In this document: piece by piece, positions 1 through 8,868 of the stretch
Numbering within the stretch: position 1 is the stretch's first letter
Layout of the letters: the number at the start of each line of letters is the position of its first letter
Assembly (NCBI GenBank): GCA_903823545.1
Contig: CAIJTL010000429.1
Span: 1-10,765 of the forward strand
Length of the DNA stretch: 10,765 bases
DNA from: an uncultured Planctomycetaceae bacterium
GTDB taxonomy: Bacteria; Planctomycetota; Planctomycetia; Planctomycetales; Planctomycetaceae
Reading direction: 5' to 3'
The notes under the pieces: generated by a model
What the model saw: the letters and a program-made list of their open reading frames with translations, nothing else
Told to the model about the DNA's origin: nothing
The model's database searches: none
Made by a program: the position numbers and the translations under genes

Positions 1-429
1 CAACTCAAGAAGGCCATTCCACTGGCGCTGGGGGCGATTGTCCTTTGTGTCGTGTTGTACAAGACCGTGTTTTCAGCAATGGGAAGTAAGACTTACTTAC
101 CACCGCTCGGCCAAGTCACGGGAACGGTGACCCTGAATGGTCAGCCTGTTGCAAACGCGATGATTTGGTTCCACCCCATCCAAGCGTCGGGAGATAAAGC
201 GGACAAGAAAAAGCGTGCCAGCTCATCGGGGGGAACCACTGACGCTGCTGGACACTATGAATTGCAGTATGTCGGCGAAACCAAAGGGGCCGTAGTGGGC
301 GAATGCCATATCGCTGTCGAGGCTCCGTCGCGGTCTGACATTCCGGCGAAGTATCTGGGAGCGAGTAAGTCTGTGACGAAAACTGTGAAGTCCGGAAAAC
401 AGGTCATCGACCTCGAACTCTCTCAGTAG
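1..429 (+). CDS. Membrane-anchored carboxypeptidase-regulatory-like (transthyretin-like) protein, 5' end missing
   Basis: The frame is open from base 1, so the gene begins before the window; the GTG at 52 lies inside the hydrophobic segment and is unlikely to be the start. The visible 142 residues open with a basic-hydrophobic stretch (about residues 2-20), which looks like a signal anchor. A single Cys in it lacks a proper lipobox. Next comes a beta-sandwich-type domain with the marks of planctomycete carboxypeptidase-regulatory-like proteins: GQVTGTVTLNGQPVANA with a WFHP strand, then TTDAAGHYELQY, then an IPAKYLGAS segment and a final hydrophilic strand ending DLELSQ. Proteins of this type are common, extracytoplasmic and of unknown role; adhesion or matrix functions are only guesses. 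The LRR lipoprotein gene follows after 36 nt on the same strand, so the two are probably cotranscribed. The family call is good; the function is unknown. Confidence 0.85.
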   Translation, partial: QLKKAIPLALGAIVLCVVLYKTVFSAMGSKTYLPPLGQVTGTVTLNGQPVANAMIWFHPIQASGDKADKKKRASSSGGTTDAAGHYELQYVGETKGAVVGECHIAVEAPSRSDIPAKYLGASKSVTKTVKSGKQVIDLELSQ

Positions 430-465
430 TCGCTTGAGTGTAATCAACCAAGGAATGTATTGCTC

Positions 466-1239
466 ATGAAGCGACGTGAGGCACTCTATGGATTGATGAC
501 GTTGGCCTTGTCCGCGTGCAGTGCTCCCGTTGATCTCGCTGCGGAACGTCATGCAAAAGCGGTGAAGGCGCTCATCGACTTGGGAGCGGAAGTCAACGAC
601 ATTGAAGACGAAGTATCGCTCGATAAAGGGACCTTTATCCAACTCTTCGGGGAGCATTTTTCGCCCGGCGGTCGTGTGGATGACAAAGTTTATGCGTGGC
701 TTCGCGACATTCGCTCTTGCTTCTTGGGTCTGAAAAAGACCCCTGTCACGGACGATGGCCTTCCCGATTTGGCACGCCTTCCAGAACTTCGAGTGGTTGA
801 TTTCACAGGGACTAAAATCACCGATCGCGGTTTGAGTTTGATTTCCAAGTCGCAGCAAATTCGCTTGCTGATGTTGAACTTCACACGCATCACAGACAAC
901 GGGCTGGATGTACTCGCCAATATGTCGGCCCTGCGATTGTTGTACTTGGGCGACACGAGCATTTCCGATGCGGGCCTCAAGAAGCTCGAAACCTTACCGC
1001 AGCTCGAAGCCATCAGATTCACTCGCCTGCCTGTGACAGACGATGGTGTGAAGTCGATGTCTGTCATGCCACGCCTTCGCTTTTTGGGTTTGAGTGAAAC
1101 CGCAGTGACCGACGCCTGCCTAAAACATTTTGACCTGCTCCCCAATCTGGTTAATCTGGAAATCGAAGGAACTCGCATCACCCCCGAGGCCGTGGCGGCC
1201 TTTCGGAAACGGCATCCGAAATGTCATGTGGTCTATTAG
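466..1239 (+). CDS. Leucine-rich-repeat lipoprotein
   Basis: A 257-aa protein with an N-terminal lipoprotein signal: MKRRE, a short hydrophobic core, then the lipobox LSAC with the lipidated Cys at residue 18. The body is a leucine-rich-repeat solenoid. The motif (I/V)(T/S)DxGL recurs at residues 94, 118, 142, 166, 190, 214 and 238, an exact 24-residue period, and the last copy is degenerate (ITPEAV). Residues 20-90 form a helical cap of unknown fold. LRR proteins of this type are abundant in planctomycetes and are presumed to bind proteins or other ligands at the cell surface; no partner can be named from the sequence. ATG 466 is chosen as start, with AAGGAA at 450-455 ten bases before it. 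An in-frame TTG at 460 would add only two residues. It follows the TTR-like gene closely. Confidence 0.9.
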   Translation: MKRREALYGLMTLALSACSAPVDLAAERHAKAVKALIDLGAEVNDIEDEVSLDKGTFIQLFGEHFSPGGRVDDKVYAWLRDIRSCFLGLKKTPVTDDGLPDLARLPELRVVDFTGTKITDRGLSLISKSQQIRLLMLNFTRITDNGLDVLANMSALRLLYLGDTSISDAGLKKLETLPQLEAIRFTRLPVTDDGVKSMSVMPRLRFLGLSETAVTDACLKHFDLLPNLVNLEIEGTRITPEAVAAFRKRHPKCHVVY

Positions 1240-1487
1240 CGGTCACATTCCCTCTGATGTGATTTTGGCTTCAACATTCGAAACGCCCAAGATTTCCCTC
1301 AGTTCGAGCGAACTGCGATCCCGCGATGTCTCCGTCACAGAGCCCAAGCGAGTGGTCTGGCTGGTCACGATAGTGCTCCCTAGAATCCGAGCTTCGCGAA
1401 ATTGGTGAAGACGATTTGACCAGACATCACTGAAGTGGTTGATTCGTTTTGTTCGGCACTTCCTTCTAAAACGACAGACTTTTTTGC

Positions 1488-2444
1488 ATGGCTGATCCGC
1501 GTATCAATTTGAAGAATCGGTATCTCGCCGCTGCCCTGGCTTTTTTGATTCCAGGAGCCGGCCACGCGTATCAAGGCCGCTATATCAAGGCTCTGATTTA
1601 TTCGGCGAGTATTCTCGGGCTGTTTGCCTGGGGGATGTCGTTGGGTGATTGGAAGGTGATCTATTTTCGTTGGCATCCGAAAGAAAAAACGATCGGCTAT
1701 CTTTCGCAAGTACTGACGGGGCTACCTGCCCTTCCCGCTCTCGTGCAATCGAATCGTTATTCAAAAATTGCCGACGAAGGAAATCGCGGACCTGTTTCGG
1801 ATGACTTTCCGATAGACGCTCCGTTCAGAGGCTTCGCGAAGCAAGAATCAGCCAGCGATAACTGGGAAGGACCAGTTGTCGGACGGATCAAGCTCAACCT
1901 GGAAGACGGGCAGTTTGGTCGTGAAGTGCGTGGGGAATTTCGAGGCCGATTGGAAGCAGGTGACCGGCGCGACGTCGACCTGACACTTGCTGGGCCAATC
2001 GAACTCGCCCCGCGAATGCTGGCTAGCGGCAATATCGCGTCTCAGCTCGACGCGAAGAACCGCGGAAAAGAATTCTCCAGTTCCGAACGTCGAGTGAGTT
2101 GCCGTGTCGTCGAACCGAAGGGTGGTTTCGATTCACCTTCAGGGCAACTCGAAGGAACAATTCCCCGGTCATTTTTTGACTGGTATCAAGTTCCCCTGGA
2201 GGACGATGCCGTTCAAGAACTCAACCGTCGCTTGGGCCGACGATATGAAATCGCCTTGCTCTTCACATGGGTCGCCGGGCTTTTGAATCTGTTGGCCATC
2301 TGGGACGCCCTCGAAGGACCAGCCTATGGCTATGGTGATGAGGTAGACCAACCAGAGCCGGATTCCCAACCGACAAACAAGCCCGACGCCGCAAGTCTCC
2401 CAGCAGTTGTTGGAGCGTCAGTCGTCGCCGCAAAAACGAATTGA
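1488..2444 (+). CDS. DUF6677-like multi-spanning membrane protein
   Basis: A 318-aa protein of unknown function. The N terminus (MADPRINLKNRYLAAALAFL) leads into a first hydrophobic segment carrying IPGAGHAYQGR at residues 21-31, a TM2-domain-like motif. A second helix follows at about 34-52 and a third, weaker one at about 71-87. Residues 90-250 are hydrophilic and lack cysteine pairs or an obvious catalytic motif. A last helix lies near 254-274, and the acidic, proline-rich tail (about 283-318) looks disordered. I recall this architecture as DUF6677, seen mainly in planctomycetes; that name comes from memory and was not searched. No Shine-Dalgarno sequence is visible before ATG 1488, but the start fits the conserved N terminus. 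A small membrane protein gene follows after 85 nt on the same strand and may act with it. Confidence 0.8.
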   Translation: MADPRINLKNRYLAAALAFLIPGAGHAYQGRYIKALIYSASILGLFAWGMSLGDWKVIYFRWHPKEKTIGYLSQVLTGLPALPALVQSNRYSKIADEGNRGPVSDDFPIDAPFRGFAKQESASDNWEGPVVGRIKLNLEDGQFGREVRGEFRGRLEAGDRRDVDLTLAGPIELAPRMLASGNIASQLDAKNRGKEFSSSERRVSCRVVEPKGGFDSPSGQLEGTIPRSFFDWYQVPLEDDAVQELNRRLGRRYEIALLFTWVAGLLNLLAIWDALEGPAYGYGDEVDQPEPDSQPTNKPDAASLPAVVGASVVAAKTN

Positions 2445-2529
2445 ATGCGCCGAATAACAATCGCGATACCACAACGTTTTATTACGACGCCACTACTCGT
2501 CACAATTTTCCGAAAGTCTGAGCCCAGAA

Positions 2530-2721
2530 ATGCTGCTCGCGAATCAGAATGTGTTGTGGTACTTACTCCCTTTGGCAATCGCGATCAGTTTGGTTTATAG
2601 CGCGAGTCGTTTTGAACTGCCCGAACGGATCATGCACCGTGCGATTCGGCTATTTCTTCAGATCGTGCTATTCATGGGGGCTGTCTTCGCAGTCCTCTTC
2701 GTACTGTCTGACGGTCTGTGA
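2530..2721 (+). CDS. Small two-helix membrane protein, hypothetical
   Basis: A 63-aa protein made almost entirely of two hydrophobic helices (about residues 8-25 and 41-60), joined by a charged loop, SRFELPERIMHRAIR. No known family is recognised. It is probably real: the hydrophobic pattern is coherent with a basic amphipathic linker, the gene runs the same way as the DUF6677-like gene 85 nt upstream, and it fills the space before the convergent ABC permease gene, whose stop lies 24 nt beyond its own. The loop Arg/His cluster is the only distinctive feature. It could be an accessory subunit of the upstream membrane protein; that is inferred from position alone. Confidence 0.6.
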   Translation: MLLANQNVLWYLLPLAIAISLVYSASRFELPERIMHRAIRLFLQIVLFMGAVFAVLFVLSDGL

Positions 2722-2745
2722 GCCTTTTGCGGTTAGGCTTCGAGA

Positions 2746-5304
2746 TCACACCTGCGGCTTCGCAATCGTGCTCACTGCTGCGAACTCGCTGCCAATTAGT
2801 TGATGATCTGTCGCTGGTAATGTTCGAGCTTGTCCGTGTCTCGCGATCCACAGCAACATCAGGGTGCTACTGATTCCGCAGATGAGTAGAGTCGGCCAAT
2901 TGTATCGGAGTCCGCTGGTTTCGACGGTGATGAACCATCGCCAGACCGATTGTTGCAACTCTTCCGTGTGACCATCGGCAATTGCCGTACCGACTCGCTC
3001 GCGGACTACGGCCAATGAATTGAAGAAGAAGTGGAACACGACTCCGGGAAACAGGCTGCCGCTTCGAGCGGCGATCAGCCCCAAAACTAATCCGAGCAGC
3101 GTCGCATTGAAAACCTGCTGCGGAATCATGTGCATCACGCCGAATGTCACTGCCGAAAGGCCAATCGCCAATCCCGTTCGCCCGTTGCGGCTGAAGCCCG
3201 TTAGCACAAATCCACGGAAGGCAAGTTCTTCGCAAATGGCCGGTGCGGCTGCGAATGAGAGCAAAATCAACCAGACTGGCTGTTCGTGATCAGACATTGT
3301 CTTCATCAGGCGAGCTGCACCTTCTGGCAACTGCGGGAAGAACCAACTTAATGACGCGACAAGCTCCAACGACAGCGGATGCAATGTCAATGGCAACAAC
3401 GCAGCGACGGCGAGGAACTTTGTACCGGGCCAGCGCAACCGAAATGTTCGCCGGACGCTCGTCGTCAAAATCAACCCCATGAATAACGCGGGGCATGCGA
3501 CGATTGCCATCTGCTGTATCACGAGCAGTCGCATCATCGCTGCTCCCATTTGTTCTGGCGCGACAGCAGCGATTGACTGGCCGAATGCTCGCATTGATAC
3601 GAATTGGGCCAGCATGATTAGCACAAAGCAGAACCCAGCCTCCGTGAAACTCGGAGTCGGCTCCTTGTCCCGAAGCAAGTGTTTGAACCAGAGCGCGGGC
3701 TCAAACCGTTCACCTTCGCGAAACAAAACCCCTTCGCTTGAGAACTGTTCGATCGCCCACCACAAAGCCAGCAAGCTGTAGCCGATGCTCGTTACCAAGA
3801 CGGGGCCAGCAAAGATCAACGCTTCTGTATTACCGGGATTTAATAGCAACGCTTTCAGCAACAATGCGATTCCAACCACCGGCATCACGCTGTAGAACCA
3901 AGACGCTTGGTGAACCGGATAGATTTCGACTGCCGGCGACAAGCAGAACACCGTCAACCCAATTGAGACCATCAGCAGCGGCGTTAGGTAATACTGTCCC
4001 TCTTTGGAGCTGCGAGCAAACGTCGCAAGTGCGAGACAAAGTGCACTGAATAAGGCGGACAAAGGAATGAGTAATGCCAACAGCCACGCAAGAGCTGGCA
4101 GTGATGGCAAGGAGACTTCCGCCATCTTGGCCATCGATCCTGCGCCAGAACTTGGGCCGCGAGCAGACAGCATGTAATGCCCGGTCGTACCAATGCTCAA
4201 TAAATTCAACAGTGCTGTGCTCACACTGAAGCACATCACGGTGAGAAATTTTCCAAGGACAATCTCCGTACGAGTCGCGGGGCAGATGAGCAGAGTTTCC
4301 ATCGTTCCGCGTTCCTTTTCACCAGCGGCAACATCGACTGCGGGATAGAAAGCGCCGGTGACGGCCATGATCACCAACAATGCCGGGAACATTTTGCTCC
4401 AGACGTTTGCGGAGAGTTGTTCTTCGGCTGCGAGGTCTAGCTGCGAGGATCCGACTGGGTTAGGCAACTCCTGAGGCAAGTTTGCTGAGGAAAGTCGTTG
4501 GCGGAGGATTTCTTGTTCCCATGCGTCGAGCACTTCGCGAACTCGAGAGTAGGCGACGACCGATTTGTCATCGGCGCGATTCTTCACGATCGTTGGGCGA
4601 GGATACGACATCAAATCTTCGGACTGCATTTCGCGTTCAGCGATCAGTTGATTCACTCGTTCGATGTTTTCTTTCAGGCCATCGGGAACGACGATGAGCA
4701 CTTGAATTTGGCTTGCTGCGAACAAGTCACTCAATTCATGGTCGATCGTCACCAATTTCGTTTTTAGCTCACCAATTTTCTTTGTGAGCTCTGAAACACT
4801 CGTTGATTCTGCTGAGGTCGGTTTCGCTTCCCCTGTGTTGTTTGATCCCGCCGAACTCACATTCGCCTTCAGAAGTTTGCGGAACTCTGCTTCCGCTTTT
4901 TCAAGCTCGGCCTTTTGAGCCGCATGTTCTTCAACACGCGTTCGGAGCTTCTGGGCTTGGTTAATGAGCGTTACTTGTCGTTCATCAGGAGTACTGGCAG
5001 AGGCTGACGGATCCGCTTCGGCGTCCGTGATCACCCTCAACTTTGAGGCATCGTCCGGATTGATAAACCAGTTCGATACAAAGTGATTGCCGTCGAGCAA
5101 CTGCGGTTGCGGCAAATGTTTTTCACCAAGGATCACGACGGTACGCGGCTGTTCCGTGAACAGTAGCGTCATCTGCAGCATCCCAATCCCAAGCGCGGGA
5201 TACAGCAGCAACGGCAGCACCGCGACCATAAACAGCGTACGCCGGTCACGGAGTTGGTCGCGAACCTCGCGCAAAAAAATGAGTCTGATATTTTGCCAGT
5301 TCAT
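2746..5304 (-). CDS. ABC-2 type permease fused to CPBP intramembrane protease
   Basis: An 852-aa two-part membrane protein. Residues 1-50 (LREVRDQLRDRRTLF, then a helix) are the classic start of NatB/ABC-2 permeases. A long extracytoplasmic domain follows (about 50-300), with predicted coiled-coil stretches near 115-145 and 172-192. The permease core includes AAGEKERGTMETLLICPATR at 326-345 and helices to about 520. The C-terminal part is a CPBP (CAAX/Abi-type) protease domain with every expected residue: EELAFR with E692, E693 and R697, FGVMH with H725, and HFFFN with H758 and N762. It should pair with the NatA-like ATPase encoded just upstream. The family includes Na+ exporters, but the substrate here cannot be told. 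ATG 5304 is chosen; its ATGA overlaps the stop of the short frame upstream. A GTG at 5313 would add three residues. This fusion is known in planctomycetes; its job is not. Confidence 0.92.
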   Translation of the reverse strand: MNWQNIRLIFLREVRDQLRDRRTLFMVAVLPLLLYPALGIGMLQMTLLFTEQPRTVVILGEKHLPQPQLLDGNHFVSNWFINPDDASKLRVITDAEADPSASASTPDERQVTLINQAQKLRTRVEEHAAQKAELEKAEAEFRKLLKANVSSAGSNNTGEAKPTSAESTSVSELTKKIGELKTKLVTIDHELSDLFAASQIQVLIVVPDGLKENIERVNQLIAEREMQSEDLMSYPRPTIVKNRADDKSVVAYSRVREVLDAWEQEILRQRLSSANLPQELPNPVGSSQLDLAAEEQLSANVWSKMFPALLVIMAVTGAFYPAVDVAAGEKERGTMETLLICPATRTEIVLGKFLTVMCFSVSTALLNLLSIGTTGHYMLSARGPSSGAGSMAKMAEVSLPSLPALAWLLALLIPLSALFSALCLALATFARSSKEGQYYLTPLLMVSIGLTVFCLSPAVEIYPVHQASWFYSVMPVVGIALLLKALLLNPGNTEALIFAGPVLVTSIGYSLLALWWAIEQFSSEGVLFREGERFEPALWFKHLLRDKEPTPSFTEAGFCFVLIMLAQFVSMRAFGQSIAAVAPEQMGAAMMRLLVIQQMAIVACPALFMGLILTTSVRRTFRLRWPGTKFLAVAALLPLTLHPLSLELVASLSWFFPQLPEGAARLMKTMSDHEQPVWLILLSFAAAPAICEELAFRGFVLTGFSRNGRTGLAIGLSAVTFGVMHMIPQQVFNATLLGLVLGLIAARSGSLFPGVVFHFFFNSLAVVRERVGTAIADGHTEELQQSVWRWFITVETSGLRYNWPTLLICGISSTLMLLWIARHGQARTLPATDHQLIGSEFAAVSTIAKPQV

Positions 5305-5522
5305 GGGAGGCACCAGACGTTGGAAATCTCAATGGCTAAATCCCGGTGTCCAAGGAATGACCAAGTTCCGAATCCGAAACCACCTTGTTCGAAATGAGAG
5401 TAATTCTCGACGGTGAATTCCTCACCATCCTTTTGGATTTTGGTCATTGGGATTTCATCGGACATTAGAACTTGAGCCTTGGGATTTTGTTCTTGGGCTT
5501 TTTCGCTAACTACATCCGTCAA
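5301..5522 (-). CDS. Doubtful 73-codon frame between ABC ATPase and permease
   Basis: An open frame starts at a TTG overlapping the ATPase stop (ATTGA) and ends at a TGA overlapping the permease start (ATGA). Both overlaps are typical of translationally coupled operon genes. Against a real protein, nearly the whole frame lies within the repeat at 5322-5501. The translation (pieces such as DEIPMTKIQ and [15 protein letters not shown]) is low-complexity wording of the kind I associate with translated planctomycete intergenic repeats, and no family is recognised. It has no signal peptide or membrane helix. An internal ATG gives a 54-residue product beginning MSDEIPMTK. The frame may simply let ribosomes run from the ATPase gene to the permease gene. 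A functional protein is unlikely but not excluded. Confidence 0.25.
   Translation of the reverse strand: MTDVVSEKAQEQNPKAQVLMSDEIPMTKIQKDGEEFTVENYSHFEQGGFGFGTWSFLGHRDLAIEISNVWCLP
5322..5501. repeat. Degenerate inverted/direct repeat between ABC ATPase and permease genes
   Basis: Copies of one roughly 23-bp unit, core TTGGTCATTGGGATTT, are visible in both orientations. Two direct copies lie at 5433-5455 and 5479-5501 and differ at a few positions plus small indels. Two inverted copies lie at 5322-5344 (an ATCTCAATGGCTAAATCCC-type arm) and 5351-5376. AATGACCAA at 5356-5364 is exactly complementary to TTGGTCATT at 5440-5448. The element almost fills the space between the ATPase stop and permease start. 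I believe planctomycete genomes carry dispersed repeats of this wording; that is memory, not a search. The arms could fold in the operon mRNA. Confidence 0.6.
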
Positions 5523-6280
5523 TCGGCAGTCGCAACAGCTTGCTTGTCGTGTTGTTCAATCAAATCAAAAAACAATTCCTCGGTATCAGGCTGTTCGTAT
5601 TTGTCTTGCAGTTCTGGCAATGTTCCAGAAGCCAGGATGCTTCCCTTGTGGATGATCGCAATTCGATCGCAGAGCTTTTCGACTTCACGCATAATATGCG
5701 TTGAAAAGATGATGCACTTTCCTTGGTCCTTCAGTGACTGCACCGTCGAAAGTACTTTTCGAGCAACAAGTACATCGAGGCCCGATGTCGGCTCATCGAA
5801 GATCAAAACGGGTGGATCATGGACGATCGCGCGAGCGATACTCACCTTCTGCTTCATGCCCGTCGACATTTTCGCGCCCAATGTGTCGCGGAAGTCGTGC
5901 ATTTGAAGAGTTGTGAAGATGCTGTCGAGTCGGCGATTCAGGACTTCTTCAGACAGGCCGTAGAGCCGGCCGTAATACTCGACCATTTCCCAGGCCGTCA
6001 TTCGATCGTAGATGCCGGTGTTATTCGACATGAATCCGATCCGCTGCCGAACTTCGGTCGGATGGGTTGTGACGTCATATCCCGCGATGGTCGCCGAGCC
6101 GCCAGTCGGTCGAAGCACGGTGCTCAGTATTCTCAAGCAGGTTGTCTTACCAGCTCCGTTGGGGCCGAGCAGGCCGTAGATTTCACCTGGATGCACTTCA
6201 AAACTGACGTGATCTAACGCCGCTACCCACCCGCGGCGCAGGTCGTCGAAACCTTTTGTGAGTTCGGTAACGCGAATCAT
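5519..6280 (-). CDS. NatA-like ABC transporter ATP-binding protein
   Basis: A 253-aa cytoplasmic ATPase subunit. In order: A-loop region (F11), Walker A GPNGAGKT at 39-46, signature STGMKQK at 139-145 in place of LSGGQ, Walker B VLIFDE at 158-163, D-loop SGLD at 166-169 and switch His in STHIM (H195). The Q-loop region, [12 protein letters not shown] at 81-92, has no glutamine; this is common in NatA-type ATPases with the TGxYDR(M/L)T motif. These features place it with ABC-2 exporter ATPases of the NatA class. Its partner is the permease-CPBP fusion encoded downstream after a repeat-filled gap. ATG 6280 ([11 protein letters not shown]) is chosen because the family starts there; the open frame extends to 6316 without conserved residues. 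The C-terminal 30 residues are acidic and probably flexible. Confidence 0.93.
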   Translation of the reverse strand: MIRVTELTKGFDDLRRGWVAALDHVSFEVHPGEIYGLLGPNGAGKTTCLRILSTVLRPTGGSATIAGYDVTTHPTEVRQRIGFMSNNTGIYDRMTAWEMVEYYGRLYGLSEEVLNRRLDSIFTTLQMHDFRDTLGAKMSTGMKQKVSIARAIVHDPPVLIFDEPTSGLDVLVARKVLSTVQSLKDQGKCIIFSTHIMREVEKLCDRIAIIHKGSILASGTLPELQDKYEQPDTEELFFDLIEQHDKQAVATAD

Positions 6281-6317
6281 TTCAGGCTCATATTTGATCC
6301 CTCTTCTTGCCCCCACT

Positions 6318-6398
6318 CCTACTCTTACTCCTACTCATACTGCTACTCGAATCCAGAAAGGAAAAGAGAGTAGGAGTATGAGTAGGGGTAAGAGCAGG
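6318..6398. repeat. Hexanucleotide-repeat hairpin upstream of the ABC ATPase gene
   Basis: Two 31-nt arms, 6318-6348 and 6368-6398, are complementary at 28 of 31 positions, and one of the three exceptions would be a G-U pair in RNA; the loop is 19 nt. Each arm is a run of diverged hexamers: ACTCCT, ACTCTT, ACTCCT, ACTCAT, ACTGCT on the left (6315-6344) and GAGTAG, GAGTAT, GAGTAG, GGGTAA, GAGCAG on the right (6368-6397). TGCCC at 6308-6312 pairs with GGGCA at 6415-6419 as an outer stem. It lies between the mqnC stop and the ATPase start, so it could end mqnAC transcripts or shape the ATPase leader. No T-run marks it as a classical terminator. Confidence 0.8.
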
Positions 6399-6535
6399 AA
6401 AATGAGTCGAAGCAGGGCACAGCGTCTAACGCCCAATGTTCCGCCATGGCAACAACCAGACGGAGTACAAGGTTGATACTCTAGCACGCCCCAAAGAGCC
6501 GGGAGCAAATCGCCTCATTTTGATTGGCTGCGAAA

Positions 6536-7810
<1,275 letters not shown>

Positions 7811-7816
7811 GATCAA

Positions 7817-7822
7817 CCCCTT
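7817..7822 (-). promoter_or_regulatory. Ribosome binding site for mqnC inside mqnA
   Basis: AAGGGG on the minus strand is preceded by G and followed by six bases (TTGATC), then TTG 7810. The spacing fits TTG 7810 better than the adjacent TTG at 7816. The site lies within the mqnA coding sequence, 36 bases before its stop codon. Confidence 0.5.
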
Positions 7823-8643
7823 CGGGAGCCAGTCCCGTTTTAACAGCCAGTTCTTGAAATAGTCTTAACCCAGCGCGTTCGGCCGAGCCGAGTTTGAAAT
7901 GTAAATTGCGAGCGAGATAGTTTCGCGCCAACTCTTCCGTGATGCCGAGCTTTGGAGCTTCGCGTTTTGCGATCTCGGCAAATCGCTCGATACCTCGGTC
8001 ACGCGATTCACACAGCGCATCTTCAACGTCGTCCAATTCGACATCACGACGAGCGGCCCACATCGCGAAGACGAACGGCAATCCAGTCCATTGAGTCCAT
8101 TCCTCACCGAGATCCCATGTGGCCACGAATCTTTCACGCGGTGGTTTCATCGCTCGATCACCGATCAGCAGCACGGCATCGGCAGAGGTGTCTTCCGTTG
8201 CAAAGCCCAGCGGTAAGAGCGTTGTTGTTGGGCGCACTCCGTATCGCTCAGACAACATGACTCGCGCGAGCGTGGCACTCGTTCGCGACCCTTCATCCAG
8301 CGCCAGTGTCCGCACATTTGCAAATGGAACACGGCTGAAAAGCTTCACGCTGAGCACTGGGCCATGAGTCGCGACACATGCATCTGAGACAATTTCGTAG
8401 TCCGCATCTCGCAGAACTTCGACCGACGGAATCAGCGCAACATCCAGATCGCCCGCTGAAAGGTCATCCGCTAAACGGCTCGGGAAGTTGAGAATCAATT
8501 CTGCATCGCTAGCGAGAACCGCAAGATCCTCAATCAACGGCTTTGAATTGAGATAGCTCACCGCACCAATGCGGATCGGTCGTTCTCGAGTTGTGAACAT
8601 GATCAATTTGTCGCTCATTTCGCCCGGGCTCCAAGCAGGGCGG

Positions 8644-8675
8644 ATTATAGGCCAACGCGGTCTACTCGCCAGCAA
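8644..8675 (-). promoter_or_regulatory. Putative sigma-70-type promoter of mqnAC
   Basis: A perfect TATAAT (minus strand, 8649 to 8644) lies 25 nt before the mqnA ATG. A partial -35 box, TTGCTG (8675 to 8670), is 20 nt upstream, longer than the ideal 17, so the -35 assignment is weak. A start site near 8637 would give a leader of about 19 nt. The -10 box stands out in a region of this base composition. Confidence 0.45.
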
Positions 8676-8786
8676 TCAAAGAGAGCCATTTGACGAGGTT
8701 GAGTCCTTGCCAAGTTGACCGCACTCCCGCGACAGAACTTAACTCCCCGTCCACTGACAGGGCCGATTGTTGTCGGAAGCGAAATG

Positions 8787-8825
8787 AAATGGTCATTGGT
8801 TAGTTCAAACAACCAATGACCATTT
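8787..8825 (-). terminator. 15-bp perfect stem-loop downstream of the ThuA-like gene
   Basis: AAATGGTCATTGGTT (8787-8801) and AACCAATGACCATTT (8811-8825) are exact inverted repeats around a 9-nt loop. The stem lies 43 nt past the ThuA-like gene's stop and well before the mqnA promoter, the right place for a terminator. No run of U follows on the minus strand (ATTTCATTTCG does). The arms contain TGGTCATTGG, also found in the repeat at 5441-5450, so it may be a reduced copy of a dispersed palindrome. Confidence 0.45.
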
Positions 8826-8868
8826 TGAAAAAGCCAATGCAGACATCGGAACCTAGACCGATTTGGGG

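Noticed and set aside
81..92. Possible lipobox at the N terminus of the partial TTR-like protein
   Set aside because: The only Cys (bases 46-48) follows Leu and is followed by more hydrophobic residues, so it does not fit a lipobox. The positions after it (81-92) show no other Cys.
223..858. A 211-codon minus-strand frame across the TTR-like and LRR genes
   Set aside because: It crosses two well-supported genes and their gap, and its translation has no recognisable domain.
1300..1315. Hairpin CAGTTC-GAGC-GAACTG 60 nt after the LRR gene
   Set aside because: It has only a 6-7 bp stem and no T-run; it is too weak to call a terminator. The rest of 1240-1487 shows no gene or clear promoter.
2721..2739. 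AGCCT/AGGCT pair between the convergent genes as a shared terminator
   Set aside because: It is a five-pair stem with a 9-nt loop and no T-run on either side; support is insufficient.
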